A stretch of 64,000 bases of DNA from Legionella massiliensis (GTDB taxonomy: Bacteria > Pseudomonadota > Gammaproteobacteria > Legionellales > Legionellaceae), in contig NZ_CCVW01000003.1 in the NCBI RefSeq assembly GCF_000756815.1, forward strand, positions 558,001 to 622,000, written 5' to 3'. This document shows positions 1 through 8,899 of the stretch, piece after piece. The notes beneath the pieces were generated by a model, which saw only the letters and a list, made by a program, of their open reading frames with translations, searched no databases and was not told the DNA's origin. The translations under genes were made by a program, and so were the position numbers. Every line of letters begins with the position of its first letter. Position 1 is the stretch's first letter.

Positions 1-354
1 CTAAATGGTCATCTCGCCTTGTTTGATGCTTTGCTGAGTAGTTTTCAAAAACTGCCTGTCGGACAGTTAAATGTGGGGCTATCTGAGCTTGGTTCTGTTA
101 TAGCCTTCTCAGGATGGATGTTTAAAGAGTCGGTCTTAGTGGCTTTACCGGCCATTTTGTCTTTGCTGATTGTGAACCTGGCTTTTGGGGTGATGACAAG
201 GGTCGCGCCACAACTTAATATTTTTTCACTGGGGTTTCCTATTAGCCTGATAATGGGAATGGTGGTTATCCGCATCAGTTTGCCTGGTGTAGCAGCACAG
301 ATAACAGATAGTTTGGAAGAAGGGATGCGGCTTATTATAGGGATTTTTCATTAA
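1..354 (+). CDS. fliR: Flagellar export gate protein FliR (3' part only)
   Basis: The frame is open from the first base, so the 117 residues seen are the C-terminal part of a longer protein whose start lies outside the window. It begins LNGHLALFDALLSSF, which matches the conserved 'LNGHH/L..' stretch of FliR, and continues with two or three hydrophobic segments, as in the inner-membrane export gate. FliR, with FliP, FliQ, FlhA and FlhB, forms the gate through which rod, hook and filament subunits leave the cell. The TAA stop shares its last base with the ATG of flhB, so the two are translationally coupled. The family call rests on this motif and on the position directly before flhB. Confidence 0.9.
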   Translation, partial: LNGHLALFDALLSSFQKLPVGQLNVGLSELGSVIAFSGWMFKESVLVALPAILSLLIVNLAFGVMTRVAPQLNIFSLGFPISLIMGMVVIRISLPGVAAQITDSLEEGMRLIIGIFH

Positions 355-1499
355 TGGCAGAAGAAGAACAGGCCCAGGAAAAGACTGAAGAACCCTCGCT
401 TAAACGGCTGAAAGAAGCGCGGGAGAAAGGTCAGGTTGCGCGTTCGAAAGATTTTAACGCCACCATGATTTTACTCTCTTCTGGCGCTTGCTTTGTGCTC
501 TTTGGCCAATATATGTCAGCTGAATTAATGTCGATGATGCGTCAAGCCTTTGACTTTGACAGTAGCGTCTTGACCTTACCCTCGTTTGCCTTGAAAAAAC
601 TATCCTATTTGTTTCCTCTTGGTTTTAAAGCGGTGTTCCCCCTTTTGCTAATGATCTTGCTGCTCTCGGTGTTCTCCTCGTTACTGATGGGGGGCTGGGT
701 CTTTAGTGTGGAGTCTTTACAACCAAAATTTTCCCGTCTGAGCTTGGTGAAAGGCTTAAAACGCATGGTTTCACTCAAAGGCTTGGTTGAGATGGTTAAA
801 TCCATGCTTAAATTTTTTCTGATTGCCGTGGTTGCTGTTTTGGTATTAAAAAGCAAGCTTCCTGCCCTAATTGCTTTGACTGGTTATCCTTTGGCTGCTG
901 CTTTGAGCTCAGGTTTGTCTATCGTTACTCAATCATTTTTGCTCATTAGCGGGGCTCTTATATTGATTGCAGCGATTGACGTCCCTTTTCAGCTCTATGA
1001 GCATAAAAAACAATTAAAAATGACCAAACAGGAACTCAAGGATGAATACAAAGAAACCGAAGGTAAGCCTGAGGTCAAAAGTCAGATCAGGCGTATGCAA
1101 CAAGAAATTTCTCGCCGAAGGATGATGGCTGAGGTGCCTAAGGCGAGTGTTATACTCACTAACCCAACTCATTATGCTGTGGCGCTGAGCTATCAGAAAA
1201 AGGGTAATAGAGCGCCTGTTGTGGTTGCTAAGGGGAAGGATTTGGTTGCCTTCCAAATTAATCGAATTGCCTTGAATCATGGGATACCCCAATTATCAGT
1301 GCCACCGCTGGCGCGCGCCCTCTATTTCTCAACAGAATTAAATGCGGAAATTCCACGTGGACTTTATGTCGCAGTTGCTCAGGTTTTAGCTTATATCTTT
1401 CAACTTAAAGATAAGGCAACTTACGACAGGAAGCCTGAAATATTGCAGGACTTGCCTATTCCAGATGACCTAAGGCGAGATGCTGAGGAGAATGGTTGA
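354..1499 (+). CDS. flhB: Flagellar export switch protein FlhB
   Basis: 381 residues, a normal FlhB length. The basic N-terminus (EKTEEPSLKRLKEAREKGQV) is typical of the family. It is followed by about four membrane segments (residues about 35-215) and a cytoplasmic domain holding the self-cleavage motif NPTH at residues 270-273. In the family, cleavage between Asn and Pro switches export from rod/hook to filament substrates, and all four motif residues are present. The gene overlaps fliR at its start and flhA at its end, placing it inside one flagellar operon with flhA-flhF-flhG. Nothing unusual is seen. Confidence 0.97.
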   Translation: MAEEEQAQEKTEEPSLKRLKEAREKGQVARSKDFNATMILLSSGACFVLFGQYMSAELMSMMRQAFDFDSSVLTLPSFALKKLSYLFPLGFKAVFPLLLMILLLSVFSSLLMGGWVFSVESLQPKFSRLSLVKGLKRMVSLKGLVEMVKSMLKFFLIAVVAVLVLKSKLPALIALTGYPLAAALSSGLSIVTQSFLLISGALILIAAIDVPFQLYEHKKQLKMTKQELKDEYKETEGKPEVKSQIRRMQQEISRRRMMAEVPKASVILTNPTHYAVALSYQKKGNRAPVVVAKGKDLVAFQINRIALNHGIPQLSVPPLARALYFSTELNAEIPRGLYVAVAQVLAYIFQLKDKATYDRKPEILQDLPIPDDLRRDAEENG

Positions 1500-3583
1500 T
1501 GAACGTTAACGCCTTATTTCACACTCTACGGCAATCCTTACAACAGGGCTTAGGTACACCCCTGGTGTTGATTATGATGCTCAGCATGATGATGTTGCCC
1601 TTGCCGGCCTTTCTTCTGGATATCTTTTTTACCTTTAATATTGCTCTGTCACTGGTTGTCTTACTCGCCGTTATCTATAGTGAAAGGCCCTTGGATTTTG
1701 CTGTTTTTCCAACGGTAATCCTCATTGCCACCTTATTACGCCTGGCCTTGAACGTTGCCTCAACACGTATCGTTTTGCTCAATGGCCATACTGGTACTGA
1801 TGCCGCCGGCCAGGTGATTAAGTCCTTTGGTGAGGTGGTTATTGGTGGAAATTACACGGTTGGTCTGGTGGTCTTTATTATTCTTGTAGTGATTAATTTT
1901 GTGGTAGTCACCAAGGGTGCTGGGCGTGTATCGGAGGTCTCTGCGCGTTTTACCTTAGATTCTATGCCTGGCAAGCAGATGGCGATCGACGCTGATCTGA
2001 ATGCGGGTTTAATTAATCAGGAAGAGGCTATTCGCCGTCGGGCTGAAGTTTCGCAAGAGGCTGATTTTTATGGCTCGATGGATGGTGCGTCCAAATTCGT
2101 ACGTGGTGATGCAATCGCCGGTATTTTGGTTTTGGTTATTAATATTGTTGGTGGTTTGATTATTGGTGTCTTGCAGCACAATATGGATTTTAGCCAAGCC
2201 CTGCATAACTATGTTTTATTGACGATTGGTGACGGATTAGTGGCACAGGTTCCTTCCCTCGTCTTGTCAACCGCTGCGGCCATTATGGTTACTCGTGTAT
2301 CGAGTGCTCAGGATATGGGATCTGCGGTGATGAAGCAGGTTTTTGGCAATCCGCGCTCCATGATTATTGCTGCCGGCATTATTGGTTGTATAGGAATCAT
2401 TCCTGGCATGCCGCATATCGCCTTCCTTATCCTAGCCTCAGGCTTGGGGGGGATTGCCTATCTGACCATCAAGAAAAATACACAGATGGCTAAAATTGAA
2501 AGCACTAGCGAGGGCAAAACGAATGCCCTAACTGAACCGACAATCGCTGACTTATCCTGGGATGATGTTAATCCCGTGGATGTGATTGGCCTTGAGGTCG
2601 GTTATCGCCTGATTCCTCTGGTTGATAGTTCACAGGGTGGCGTCTTGCTAGCTCGTATCAAAGGGGTTCGTAAAAAAATATCGCAGGAGCTGGGTTTCCT
2701 AATCCCCACTGTGCATATTCGCGACAATCTCGATCTCAAGCCTAATTATTACCGGATCAGCCTTGCCGGGGTTGTTATGGGTGAAGCGCCAATTTTTAAC
2801 GACCGCTGGTTAGCGATTAATCCCGGTCAGGTTTTTGGTGTGCTAGAAGGGCAGGAAACCAAAGATCCAGCCTTTGGTTTGGATGCGGTGTGGATTAACG
2901 ATAGCCAGAAGGAAAGAGCCCATACCTTTGGTTATACCGTGGTTGACGCCTCAACAGTTGTTGCGACCCATTTAAGCCAGATTCTTGAGAAAAATGCCTA
3001 TCAGTTACTCGGTTATGAAGAAACTCAGCAATTACTCGATAAATTGTCTAGCTCTTCACCCAAGCTAGTCAAAGAGCTGGTACCTGATGCCTTATCCTTA
3101 GGCGCGGTTAGCAAGGTACTGCAAGGCTTATTGATTGAACATATTCCCTTGTCTGATATTCGCACGATTGTCGAAACTTTGGCGGAAGCTTCGGCGAAAT
3201 CCAAGGATACTGATTATCTGATTTCGCAGGTAAGGGTTTCCCTGTCTCGCCTAATTACCCAGAAAATCAGCGGTCTTAACGAAGAGTTACCGATTATTAC
3301 TTTAAAACCAGAGTTGGAACAATTATTGCAAAATACAATTCAAAGCAGTGGTGGTCATGGGGTAAGTTTTGAGCCAGGAATGGCGGATAAGATTCAACAC
3401 TCCCTAACGCAGCTGGCAGCGCAGCAGCAGGCGAAACAGGAGTTGGCGGTACTGGTCGTGCAGCCTGGAATTAGATCGGTTTTGGCACGTTTTGTGCGTA
3501 ATATTTCCAGTAACCTGCATGTTTTATCGTATCAGGAAATACCTGATAACAAACAAATCAGGATTATAGGCACGGTAGGATAG
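1499..3583 (+). CDS. flhA: Flagellar export gate protein FlhA
   Basis: 694 residues. The N-terminal half holds about eight membrane segments, and between them lies the conserved FlhA signature region (residues about 140-170, including AGRVSEVSARFTLDSMPGKQ). The C-terminal half is the cytoplasmic ring domain that docks export chaperones and substrates. I place the start at the ATG at 1499, which overlaps the flhB stop as TGATG and has GAGGAG eight bases upstream. The TTG one codon earlier is less likely. FlhA works with FlhB and FliPQR to couple the proton motive force to export. It is followed after 11 bases by flhF. Confidence 0.97.
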   Translation: MNVNALFHTLRQSLQQGLGTPLVLIMMLSMMMLPLPAFLLDIFFTFNIALSLVVLLAVIYSERPLDFAVFPTVILIATLLRLALNVASTRIVLLNGHTGTDAAGQVIKSFGEVVIGGNYTVGLVVFIILVVINFVVVTKGAGRVSEVSARFTLDSMPGKQMAIDADLNAGLINQEEAIRRRAEVSQEADFYGSMDGASKFVRGDAIAGILVLVINIVGGLIIGVLQHNMDFSQALHNYVLLTIGDGLVAQVPSLVLSTAAAIMVTRVSSAQDMGSAVMKQVFGNPRSMIIAAGIIGCIGIIPGMPHIAFLILASGLGGIAYLTIKKNTQMAKIESTSEGKTNALTEPTIADLSWDDVNPVDVIGLEVGYRLIPLVDSSQGGVLLARIKGVRKKISQELGFLIPTVHIRDNLDLKPNYYRISLAGVVMGEAPIFNDRWLAINPGQVFGVLEGQETKDPAFGLDAVWINDSQKERAHTFGYTVVDASTVVATHLSQILEKNAYQLLGYEETQQLLDKLSSSSPKLVKELVPDALSLGAVSKVLQGLLIEHIPLSDIRTIVETLAEASAKSKDTDYLISQVRVSLSRLITQKISGLNEELPIITLKPELEQLLQNTIQSSGGHGVSFEPGMADKIQHSLTQLAAQQQAKQELAVLVVQPGIRSVLARFVRNISSNLHVLSYQEIPDNKQIRIIGTVG

Positions 3584-3594
3584 GTGGACTCCTT

Positions 3595-4737
3595 ATGAAA
3601 TTAAGACGTTTTATAGCACCGGATACACGAACTGCAATGCAGCAAATCAAAGCGGCTTTTGGCCCGGATGCCGTTATTTTATCTTCCAGCAAGGTTGAAG
3701 GCGGTGTCGAAATAGTTGCGGCTATTGATTTTGATGAGACAGTTCTTGCGGCAAATACTGCAATTGCCAGTGCTGAGCCGCCTACACAGGTTTCTCAGCA
3801 ACCAATGAATGCTTCGCCGCTAGATGATATGCGTCAGGAAATACAAACCCTAAGAGGTATGCTGGAGGCACAAATACGTGGTCATGCCGGACGTGGCGAA
3901 CCCTTGCATGTCGTGATGATGCAAAAATTATTGTATCTGGGTGTCAGTCCTACAACAGCCTCCGCCTTAGTTAATCGCATTAATCCTGGCTTGAATCAAC
4001 AGCGTGCCTGGCAGCAGGTTTTAAATTGCTTTTCAGAGTCTTTGGTGATTCGCGATTTGCGTCGTGTTGAAGAGGGCGGAATCTATGCCTTTGTTGGCCC
4101 AACAGGTGTTGGTAAAACAACAACCCTGGCCAAGATTGCAGCCCGTTTTGTTTTGCGTTACGGCGCTGAAAATCTAGGTTTAGTGACTATGGATACCTAT
4201 CGAATTGCTGCCCATGAGCAGTTAATGCTTTATGGCAAAATTCTTGGTGTACAGGTTTGCGTCGCCCAAGATGATGTCTCGCTAACCCGCGTGCTAAGGC
4301 AGTTAAATGATAAAAAACTGATCCTTATCGACACCGCAGGCATGAATCCTGCTGATGATAGGGTAGAGGCAAAGATGGATTTACTAAGCTCTCGTCTGCA
4401 ATCAGTTTCTACGGTATTGGTGTTACCAGCAACCCACCATTATCAGGTGTTGATAGAAGCTATCAAACGTTATCAGGCAGGGCGTATTGAGCAATGTATT
4501 ATTACTAAACTGGATGAGGCCATGGCGATAGGAGGCATTCTGAGTGCCGTGGCTGAAACAGGGGTAGAACTGAGTTATTTAACTCATGGGCAACGAGTTC
4601 CCGAGGATATTAAAATGGCAACCCGCCATCAATTAATTGAGCAATTAAGCGAGCAGGAACTCAAATTAGATGGAAAGAATGTTAATGAACATGATGCACC
4701 GCTTGGCGTTGCAGGGAGGTTCTATGTCGAAGGTTAA
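3595..4737 (+). CDS. flhF: Flagellar placement GTPase FlhF
   Basis: 380 residues. The FlhF-type N-terminal B domain (MKLRRFIAPDTRTAMQ) is followed by an SRP-type GTPase domain with Walker A GPTGVGKT at residues 168-175, the DTYRIAAHEQL stretch and the IDTAGM motif. In polarly flagellated bacteria FlhF recruits the first basal-body components to the cell pole, and FlhG limits the number of flagella. The gene is joined to flhG by a 14-base overlap, so the pair is probably co-translated. The N-terminal third between the B and GTPase domains is rich in Gln and Ala and probably flexible. Confidence 0.96.
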   Translation: MKLRRFIAPDTRTAMQQIKAAFGPDAVILSSSKVEGGVEIVAAIDFDETVLAANTAIASAEPPTQVSQQPMNASPLDDMRQEIQTLRGMLEAQIRGHAGRGEPLHVVMMQKLLYLGVSPTTASALVNRINPGLNQQRAWQQVLNCFSESLVIRDLRRVEEGGIYAFVGPTGVGKTTTLAKIAARFVLRYGAENLGLVTMDTYRIAAHEQLMLYGKILGVQVCVAQDDVSLTRVLRQLNDKKLILIDTAGMNPADDRVEAKMDLLSSRLQSVSTVLVLPATHHYQVLIEAIKRYQAGRIEQCIITKLDEAMAIGGILSAVAETGVELSYLTHGQRVPEDIKMATRHQLIEQLSEQELKLDGKNVNEHDAPLGVAGRFYVEG

Positions 4738-5590
4738 TCGAGATGCGTCAGACCAAGCTGCCGGACTTCGTAATTTAGCCCGTTCAAAACCAGTCAAGGT
4801 TATTGCCGTGACGGCGGGTAAGGGTGGTGTTGGCAAATCTAATGTTTCAGTCAACTTGGCAGTTGCATTGGCGCAACAAGGTAAGAGTGTTTTATTACTG
4901 GATGCGGATTTGGGCTTGGCCAATATTGATATCATGCTTGGTTTGCACACCAAATATAATTTGTCTCATGTGGTTCAAGGTCTCTGTCATCTGACTGACA
5001 TCATGCTAACAGGTCCCCACGGAATCAGGGTTATTCCTGCCGCTTCGGGAACAGAGTATATGACCCAATTAAGCGCGGCTGAACATGCTGGCATTATCGA
5101 CGCATTTAATGAGCTTACTGATGATGTGGATTATATGATCATTGATACAGCCGCCGGTATTTCTGACACGGTCTTGAGTTTTGCGCGTTCATCCCAGGAG
5201 CTGATTGTCATCGTTTGTGACGAGCCAACCTCATTAACCGATGCCTATGCTTTAATCAAAGTGATGTCTAAGCGCTATGAATGGAGTCATTTTCATGTCT
5301 TAGCCAATATGGTCCGATCAACGAGGGAAGGGCGTGAACTTTTTAACAAACTTTACCGAGTCGCAGAACAATTTTTAGATGTTCGTCTGGACTATTTAGG
5401 CGCTATTCCTTTTGATGAACGTGTGCATGAAGCGGTAAAAAAACAAAAACCAGTGCTCATTGCTTATCCTGAATCCAATGCGGCAAAGGTGTTTTTGCAA
5501 TTAGCGGATACAGTAGAGGATTGGCCATACAAACAAACACTCGGCGGTAATACTAGCTTTTTCCTGGAGCGTTTGGTGGCAGGTGAATAA
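4724..5590 (+). CDS. flhG: Flagellar number regulator FlhG (FleN, MinD-like ATPase)
   Basis: 288 residues from the ATG at 4724, which has GGGAGG four bases upstream. A longer in-frame start at 4670 exists but would lie deeper inside flhF and has no comparable binding site. The deviant Walker A motif GKGGVGKS (residues about 31-38) and the DADLGLANIDIMLG stretch identify the MinD/ParA family. In this family the protein binds FlhF and the FlrA/FleQ master regulator to hold flagella to one per pole. A 378-base gap containing a mobile-element-like repeat separates it from fliA. Confidence 0.95.
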   Translation: MSKVNRDASDQAAGLRNLARSKPVKVIAVTAGKGGVGKSNVSVNLAVALAQQGKSVLLLDADLGLANIDIMLGLHTKYNLSHVVQGLCHLTDIMLTGPHGIRVIPAASGTEYMTQLSAAEHAGIIDAFNELTDDVDYMIIDTAAGISDTVLSFARSSQELIVIVCDEPTSLTDAYALIKVMSKRYEWSHFHVLANMVRSTREGRELFNKLYRVAEQFLDVRLDYLGAIPFDERVHEAVKKQKPVLIAYPESNAAKVFLQLADTVEDWPYKQTLGGNTSFFLERLVAGE

Positions 5591-5614
5591 GAAAATAATA
5601 CTTGTTCAAGGGGG

Positions 5615-5732
5615 ACTGCCATTAAGTTAAGGGCATTTGTCATTCCCGCGAAGGCGGGAAACCATCTTTACATTGGCACTGTGTTTAGCTAGAAATAGTT
5701 TCCCGCCTTCGCGGGAATGACAAACCGGCAGT
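5615..5732. repeat. Family A inverted repeat (MITE-like), copy 1
   Basis: The copy starts ACTGCCATTAAGTTAAGG and ends GGCAGT. It contains CATTCCCGCGAAGGCGGGAA and, about 60 bases later, its complement. The right arm has lost the usual TGCCCTTAACTTA segment. The flanks TTCAAGGGGG and TTCAAGGTGC resemble a decayed target duplication. It lies in the flhG-fliA gap and could fold into a long hairpin in the transcript. The rest of the gap (5733-5957) shows no gene I can support. Confidence 0.8.
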
Positions 5733-5968
5733 TCAAGGTGCATGTTTGAACTTTGGTGAAAGTTTGGATTTGAGCGCAGGTTGCGCCAAATACAGACTTT
5801 CTGTGAATGGGGCACGAACGCTAAAAAAATGTTTGTCTTAAAGTTTGCTAGACTTAGTCATAATGTACTGTTTTATGGCAACCCTGCGCAGGGATTTAAA
5901 GCGAGGTTTCCAGAGACAGAATACCAAGATAGTAGATTTTCAAGGCAAGCGAAACTAAGGAGGGAGTC

Positions 5969-6688
5969 GTGGATGCTTTGGCTGCCTACGGCAAAGTAAA
6001 TCAACAGACGCAGGAAACGCTGGTTAAAAACCATGCGATTTTAGTCAAACGAATAGCCCATCATCTGCTAGGCCGTTTACCTTATTCGGTGCAGCTTGAT
6101 GATTTGATTCAGGCCGGAATGCTCGGTCTGCTAGAGGCTGTTCGGCATTATGATGCAACGAAGGGTGCTTCCTTTGAAACCTATGCAGGCATTCGTATAC
6201 GAGGCTATATGCTGGATGAGGTACGGCGCAATGATTGGGTACCGCGTTCGGTTTATCGTAATGCTCGAATGATCTCTGAAGCAGTCAAAGTGGTTGAAAA
6301 CCGCTTGGGACGTGATGCTAAAGATAATGAAATTGCAACCGAATTAAATATAAGCCTGGATGAGTATCATGAGATGCTCAAAGATTCAGCAGGTTCTCAA
6401 CTCTACGGTTTTGATGATCTAGGTGTTACAGATGATATTTTAAAAGGTGATGGCGAAGAGTTTAGTGAACCACATCTTAATGCTCTTCGCGATGATATGG
6501 TGCGTCATCTTGCGCAAATCATTGAGAGCCTGCCTAAAAATGAACGTTTAGTTTTGTCGTTGTACTATGAGCAGGATTTGAATTTGAAAGAAATTGGTGA
6601 GGTTTTAGGGGTAAGCGAATCACGAGTTTCACAAATTCATAGTCAGGCAACCCTGCGGATAAAATCGCGCTTACCGAATGATGGATAA
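5969..6688 (+). CDS. fliA: Flagellar sigma factor FliA (sigma-28)
   Basis: 239 residues. The GTG start at 5969 has AGGAGG five bases upstream. The sequence shows sigma-70 region 2 (LVKRIAHHLLGRLPYSVQLDDLIQAGMLGLLEAV, then FETYAGIRIRGYMLDEVRRNDWVPRS), which is characteristic of FliA, region 3, and a region 4 helix-turn-helix at about residues 190-235 (LKEIGEVLGVSESRVSQIHSQ). FliA transcribes late flagellar genes such as flagellin and the motor genes once its anti-sigma factor FlgM has been exported. The gene is followed five bases later by motA, so the stator genes are probably co-transcribed with it. Confidence 0.96.
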   Translation: MDALAAYGKVNQQTQETLVKNHAILVKRIAHHLLGRLPYSVQLDDLIQAGMLGLLEAVRHYDATKGASFETYAGIRIRGYMLDEVRRNDWVPRSVYRNARMISEAVKVVENRLGRDAKDNEIATELNISLDEYHEMLKDSAGSQLYGFDDLGVTDDILKGDGEEFSEPHLNALRDDMVRHLAQIIESLPKNERLVLSLYYEQDLNLKEIGEVLGVSESRVSQIHSQATLRIKSRLPNDG

Positions 6689-6693
6689 AGAAT

Positions 6694-7461
6694 ATGGATG
6701 CTTTAAGTATATTAGGTTTAATTGTGGCATTTTCGGCAATTATTGTCGGGCAAATGATAGAGGGGGGAGATATTCACTCCTTAATGAATCTTCCAGCCTT
6801 ATGTATTGTGTTAGGAGGTACCCTAGGTGCGGTGATGGTGCAGACGCCTTTTAACACCTTCAAACGGGCATTTCGAATTTTACCATGGATTGTCCGTCCC
6901 CCTGAGCAACCCTATGACAGAAGCCGCGAGCAATTAATCGAATTAGCCAGAAAATCACGCCAGTTTGGTTTGCTCTCTCTGGAGGAGCATTTGGAAAGAG
7001 AAAAAAATCCGCTCATGCGCCAAGGTTTGGAACTACTGGTTGTCGGTGTGGATAAGCAAAATATCAGACAGGTTCTTGAATCTGAAATGGATCGCTGTGA
7101 AGAGCAAGATATGAAGGCAGCCCATGTTTTTGAAAGTATGGGGGGCTATAGCCCAACGATCGGCATTTTAGGTGCTGTGCTGGGTTTAATTCAGGTTATG
7201 CGTAATTTGGCTGAGCCAAGTGAGCTTGGCGCTGGAATTGCAGTAGCCTTCGTTGCAACTATTTATGGTGTTGGTTTAGCAAACCTTGTTTTTCTGCCTG
7301 TTGCCAATAAAATCAAAAGCTGTATCGCTGAGCAAATGCACCATGACGAAATGATTGTTGAAGGCTTGGTTTCCATGGCAAGTGGGGAGAGCCCCAATAT
7401 GCTAAACTTGAAGTTAAATAATTACGGACTACATCATACTAATGCGCGGAAGAAAAAATAA
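6694..7461 (+). CDS. motA: Flagellar stator protein MotA (MotC-like)
   Basis: 255 residues, shorter than enteric MotA (about 295) and closer to the MotC/PomA type. It begins MDALSILGLIVAFSAIIVGQ. Four membrane segments are visible: about residues 3-22, 33-50, 150-170 (PTIGILGAVLGLIQVM) and 180-202 (IAVAFVATIYGVGLANLVFL). A charged cytoplasmic loop lies between the second and third. MotA and MotB form the ion channel that drives rotation. The gene overlaps motB by 20 bases. Confidence 0.93.
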   Translation: MDALSILGLIVAFSAIIVGQMIEGGDIHSLMNLPALCIVLGGTLGAVMVQTPFNTFKRAFRILPWIVRPPEQPYDRSREQLIELARKSRQFGLLSLEEHLEREKNPLMRQGLELLVVGVDKQNIRQVLESEMDRCEEQDMKAAHVFESMGGYSPTIGILGAVLGLIQVMRNLAEPSELGAGIAVAFVATIYGVGLANLVFLPVANKIKSCIAEQMHHDEMIVEGLVSMASGESPNMLNLKLNNYGLHHTNARKKK

Positions 7462-8281
7462 AGCAGTTCCTCATGAAGACACTCACCGGTGGATGGTATC
7501 TTACGCGGATTTCATCACTCTACTCTTTGCTTTTTTTGTCGTCATGTATGCTATTTCATCAGTCAATGTTTCCAAATACAAAACTCTTGCGGAAGGAATG
7601 CATACGGCCTTTGCTCAGAAAAATAATAAACAGCAAGGTATAGCCCAAGAGACCAAAGTAAAGAATATGAACACAGCGATGAAAAGCCCTGTTAATCAAC
7701 AGGACTCTTTTACCCAATTGGTTCAGGCCTTATCGGCGTTACAAGATTCTGATTATCATATGAATCCACAAGACGGTTTTGTTGAATTAGATATCAAAGC
7801 GGGGGCTTTGTTTGATAGCGGTAGTGCTGAGCTTAGGCCTGCTGCAGTAGTAAAATTAATGAAATTAGCTGCAATTATAAAGACGCTTCCCTATCCGATT
7901 GCTATTGAGGGTTATACCGACAATATGCCGATTGAAACGGATCAATACCCTTCTAACTGGGAACTCTCTTCTGCTAGAGCCGCCGCGGTTGCGAGGACTA
8001 TGTCTACCTTTGGCGTTGAACAGACGCAAATGTCAGTAACAGGCTATGGTGAACAATACCCGGTAGCTGATAATAAAACGGAAGAAGGGCGCGCACAAAA
8101 TAGACGGGTATGCTTGGTTATTGCCAAAGATAAGCTGGTCCCTCGTTTACTCAATCCAGCGATAAGTATCAGAAATAAGAATACCGATAAGGCAGCAACA
8201 GCAGAGCCGGAACAAACAGAGCCAGTAAAAACCGAGCCAGCCTCTGAGCCTCAAAAGGCTGACAATAAGGAAATACCATGA
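7442..8281 (+). CDS. motB: Flagellar stator protein MotB (MotD-like)
   Basis: 279 residues. A single membrane helix near the N-terminus carries the conserved proton-binding aspartate at residue 23 (WMVSYADFITLLFAFF). A linker follows, then an OmpA-like peptidoglycan-binding domain at about residues 110-230 (IAIEGYTDNMP, ELSSARAAAVARTM, GRAQNRRV). The C-terminal tail is rich in Glu, Pro and Thr. It anchors the stator to the cell wall and pairs with MotA. The stop overlaps the start of the next gene as ATGA. Confidence 0.95.
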   Translation: MRGRKNKAVPHEDTHRWMVSYADFITLLFAFFVVMYAISSVNVSKYKTLAEGMHTAFAQKNNKQQGIAQETKVKNMNTAMKSPVNQQDSFTQLVQALSALQDSDYHMNPQDGFVELDIKAGALFDSGSAELRPAAVVKLMKLAAIIKTLPYPIAIEGYTDNMPIETDQYPSNWELSSARAAAVARTMSTFGVEQTQMSVTGYGEQYPVADNKTEEGRAQNRRVCLVIAKDKLVPRLLNPAISIRNKNTDKAATAEPEQTEPVKTEPASEPQKADNKEIP

Positions 8282-8691
8282 TTATTGTATTAAGCAGTGG
8301 AATAGTTGTAGCAATTATTGTTGTGAAAACAATGAACTATTATCGCCGGTCATTAGCTGATTTAAACCAAAAAATCAAAGCCTTAAAGTCAGAGATGCAG
8401 GAAGATCAACTCAGGCATAAATTGTTGGTCAATGCCGATTTGGGTTTTGCTAAACAGATAGCAGAAATAAACCGTCAATTGATTAGCATGGATAATCAGT
8501 TACAGGCCTTAGAAAACAAACGGGATAATGACGGTGGTTATCAGCATGCTTTGAAGATTTTGGAGATGGGTGGCTCTAAAGAGGAAATTATTAATAGCTG
8601 CCACTTATCGCAGGCAGAAGCGGAATTGTTGTTGAATTTACATGCTTATCAGGCGGTGATCAAAACGCATACTAAGATTGCAATGGAATAG
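8278..8691 (+). CDS. DUF2802 membrane protein of the flagellar locus
   Basis: 137 residues: one N-terminal membrane helix (residues 1-17), a coiled-coil-like segment (about 25-80) and a C-terminal helix-turn-helix-like segment (GGSKEEIINSCHLSQAEAELLLNLH). This layout matches DUF2802 proteins found next to motor and chemotaxis genes in gammaproteobacteria, whose function is not known. The ATGA overlap with motB argues for co-translation and a link to the stator or the flagellar pole. The family assignment is by recall of the C-terminal pattern. Confidence 0.75.
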   Translation: MIIVLSSGIVVAIIVVKTMNYYRRSLADLNQKIKALKSEMQEDQLRHKLLVNADLGFAKQIAEINRQLISMDNQLQALENKRDNDGGYQHALKILEMGGSKEEIINSCHLSQAEAELLLNLHAYQAVIKTHTKIAME

Positions 8692-8717
8692 GCTGGTAAT
8701 TGGTCACCCCCATAGCC

Positions 8718-8860
8718 CGTCATCCCGAACATAGTGAGGGATCTCCGGGACTAGCATTGTGCTACATATCAGGAGATCTCTCTGCGTTCGATATGACGTA
8801 GGTCTTTGGGAGCATAGCGAAGGCGCTCCGGGGCTAGCACAATGCCGCATACAGGCTACT
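8718..8860. repeat. Family B palindromic repeat, copy 1, plus a partial second unit
   Basis: Positions 8718-8798 run from CGTCATCCCGAACATAGTG to TTCGATATGACG and form an imperfect palindrome around GGGATCTCCGGGACTAGCA. From 8799 to about 8860 a degraded further unit follows (AGCATAGCGAAGGCGCTCCGGGGCTAGCAC). It sits between the convergent ends of the motB operon and the minus-strand unknown gene, where it could act as a bidirectional terminator. Confidence 0.8.
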
Positions 8861-8899
8861 TTCTTTCCTGCCTAACCCCCCAAGTAAACAGTCTTAAAA

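Noticed and set aside
5839-5865. Sigma-28 promoter before fliA (TAAAGTTT and onward)
   Set aside because: The -35 is a perfect match but the expected GCCGATAA -10 is poor at either spacing, so I do not list it as a feature.
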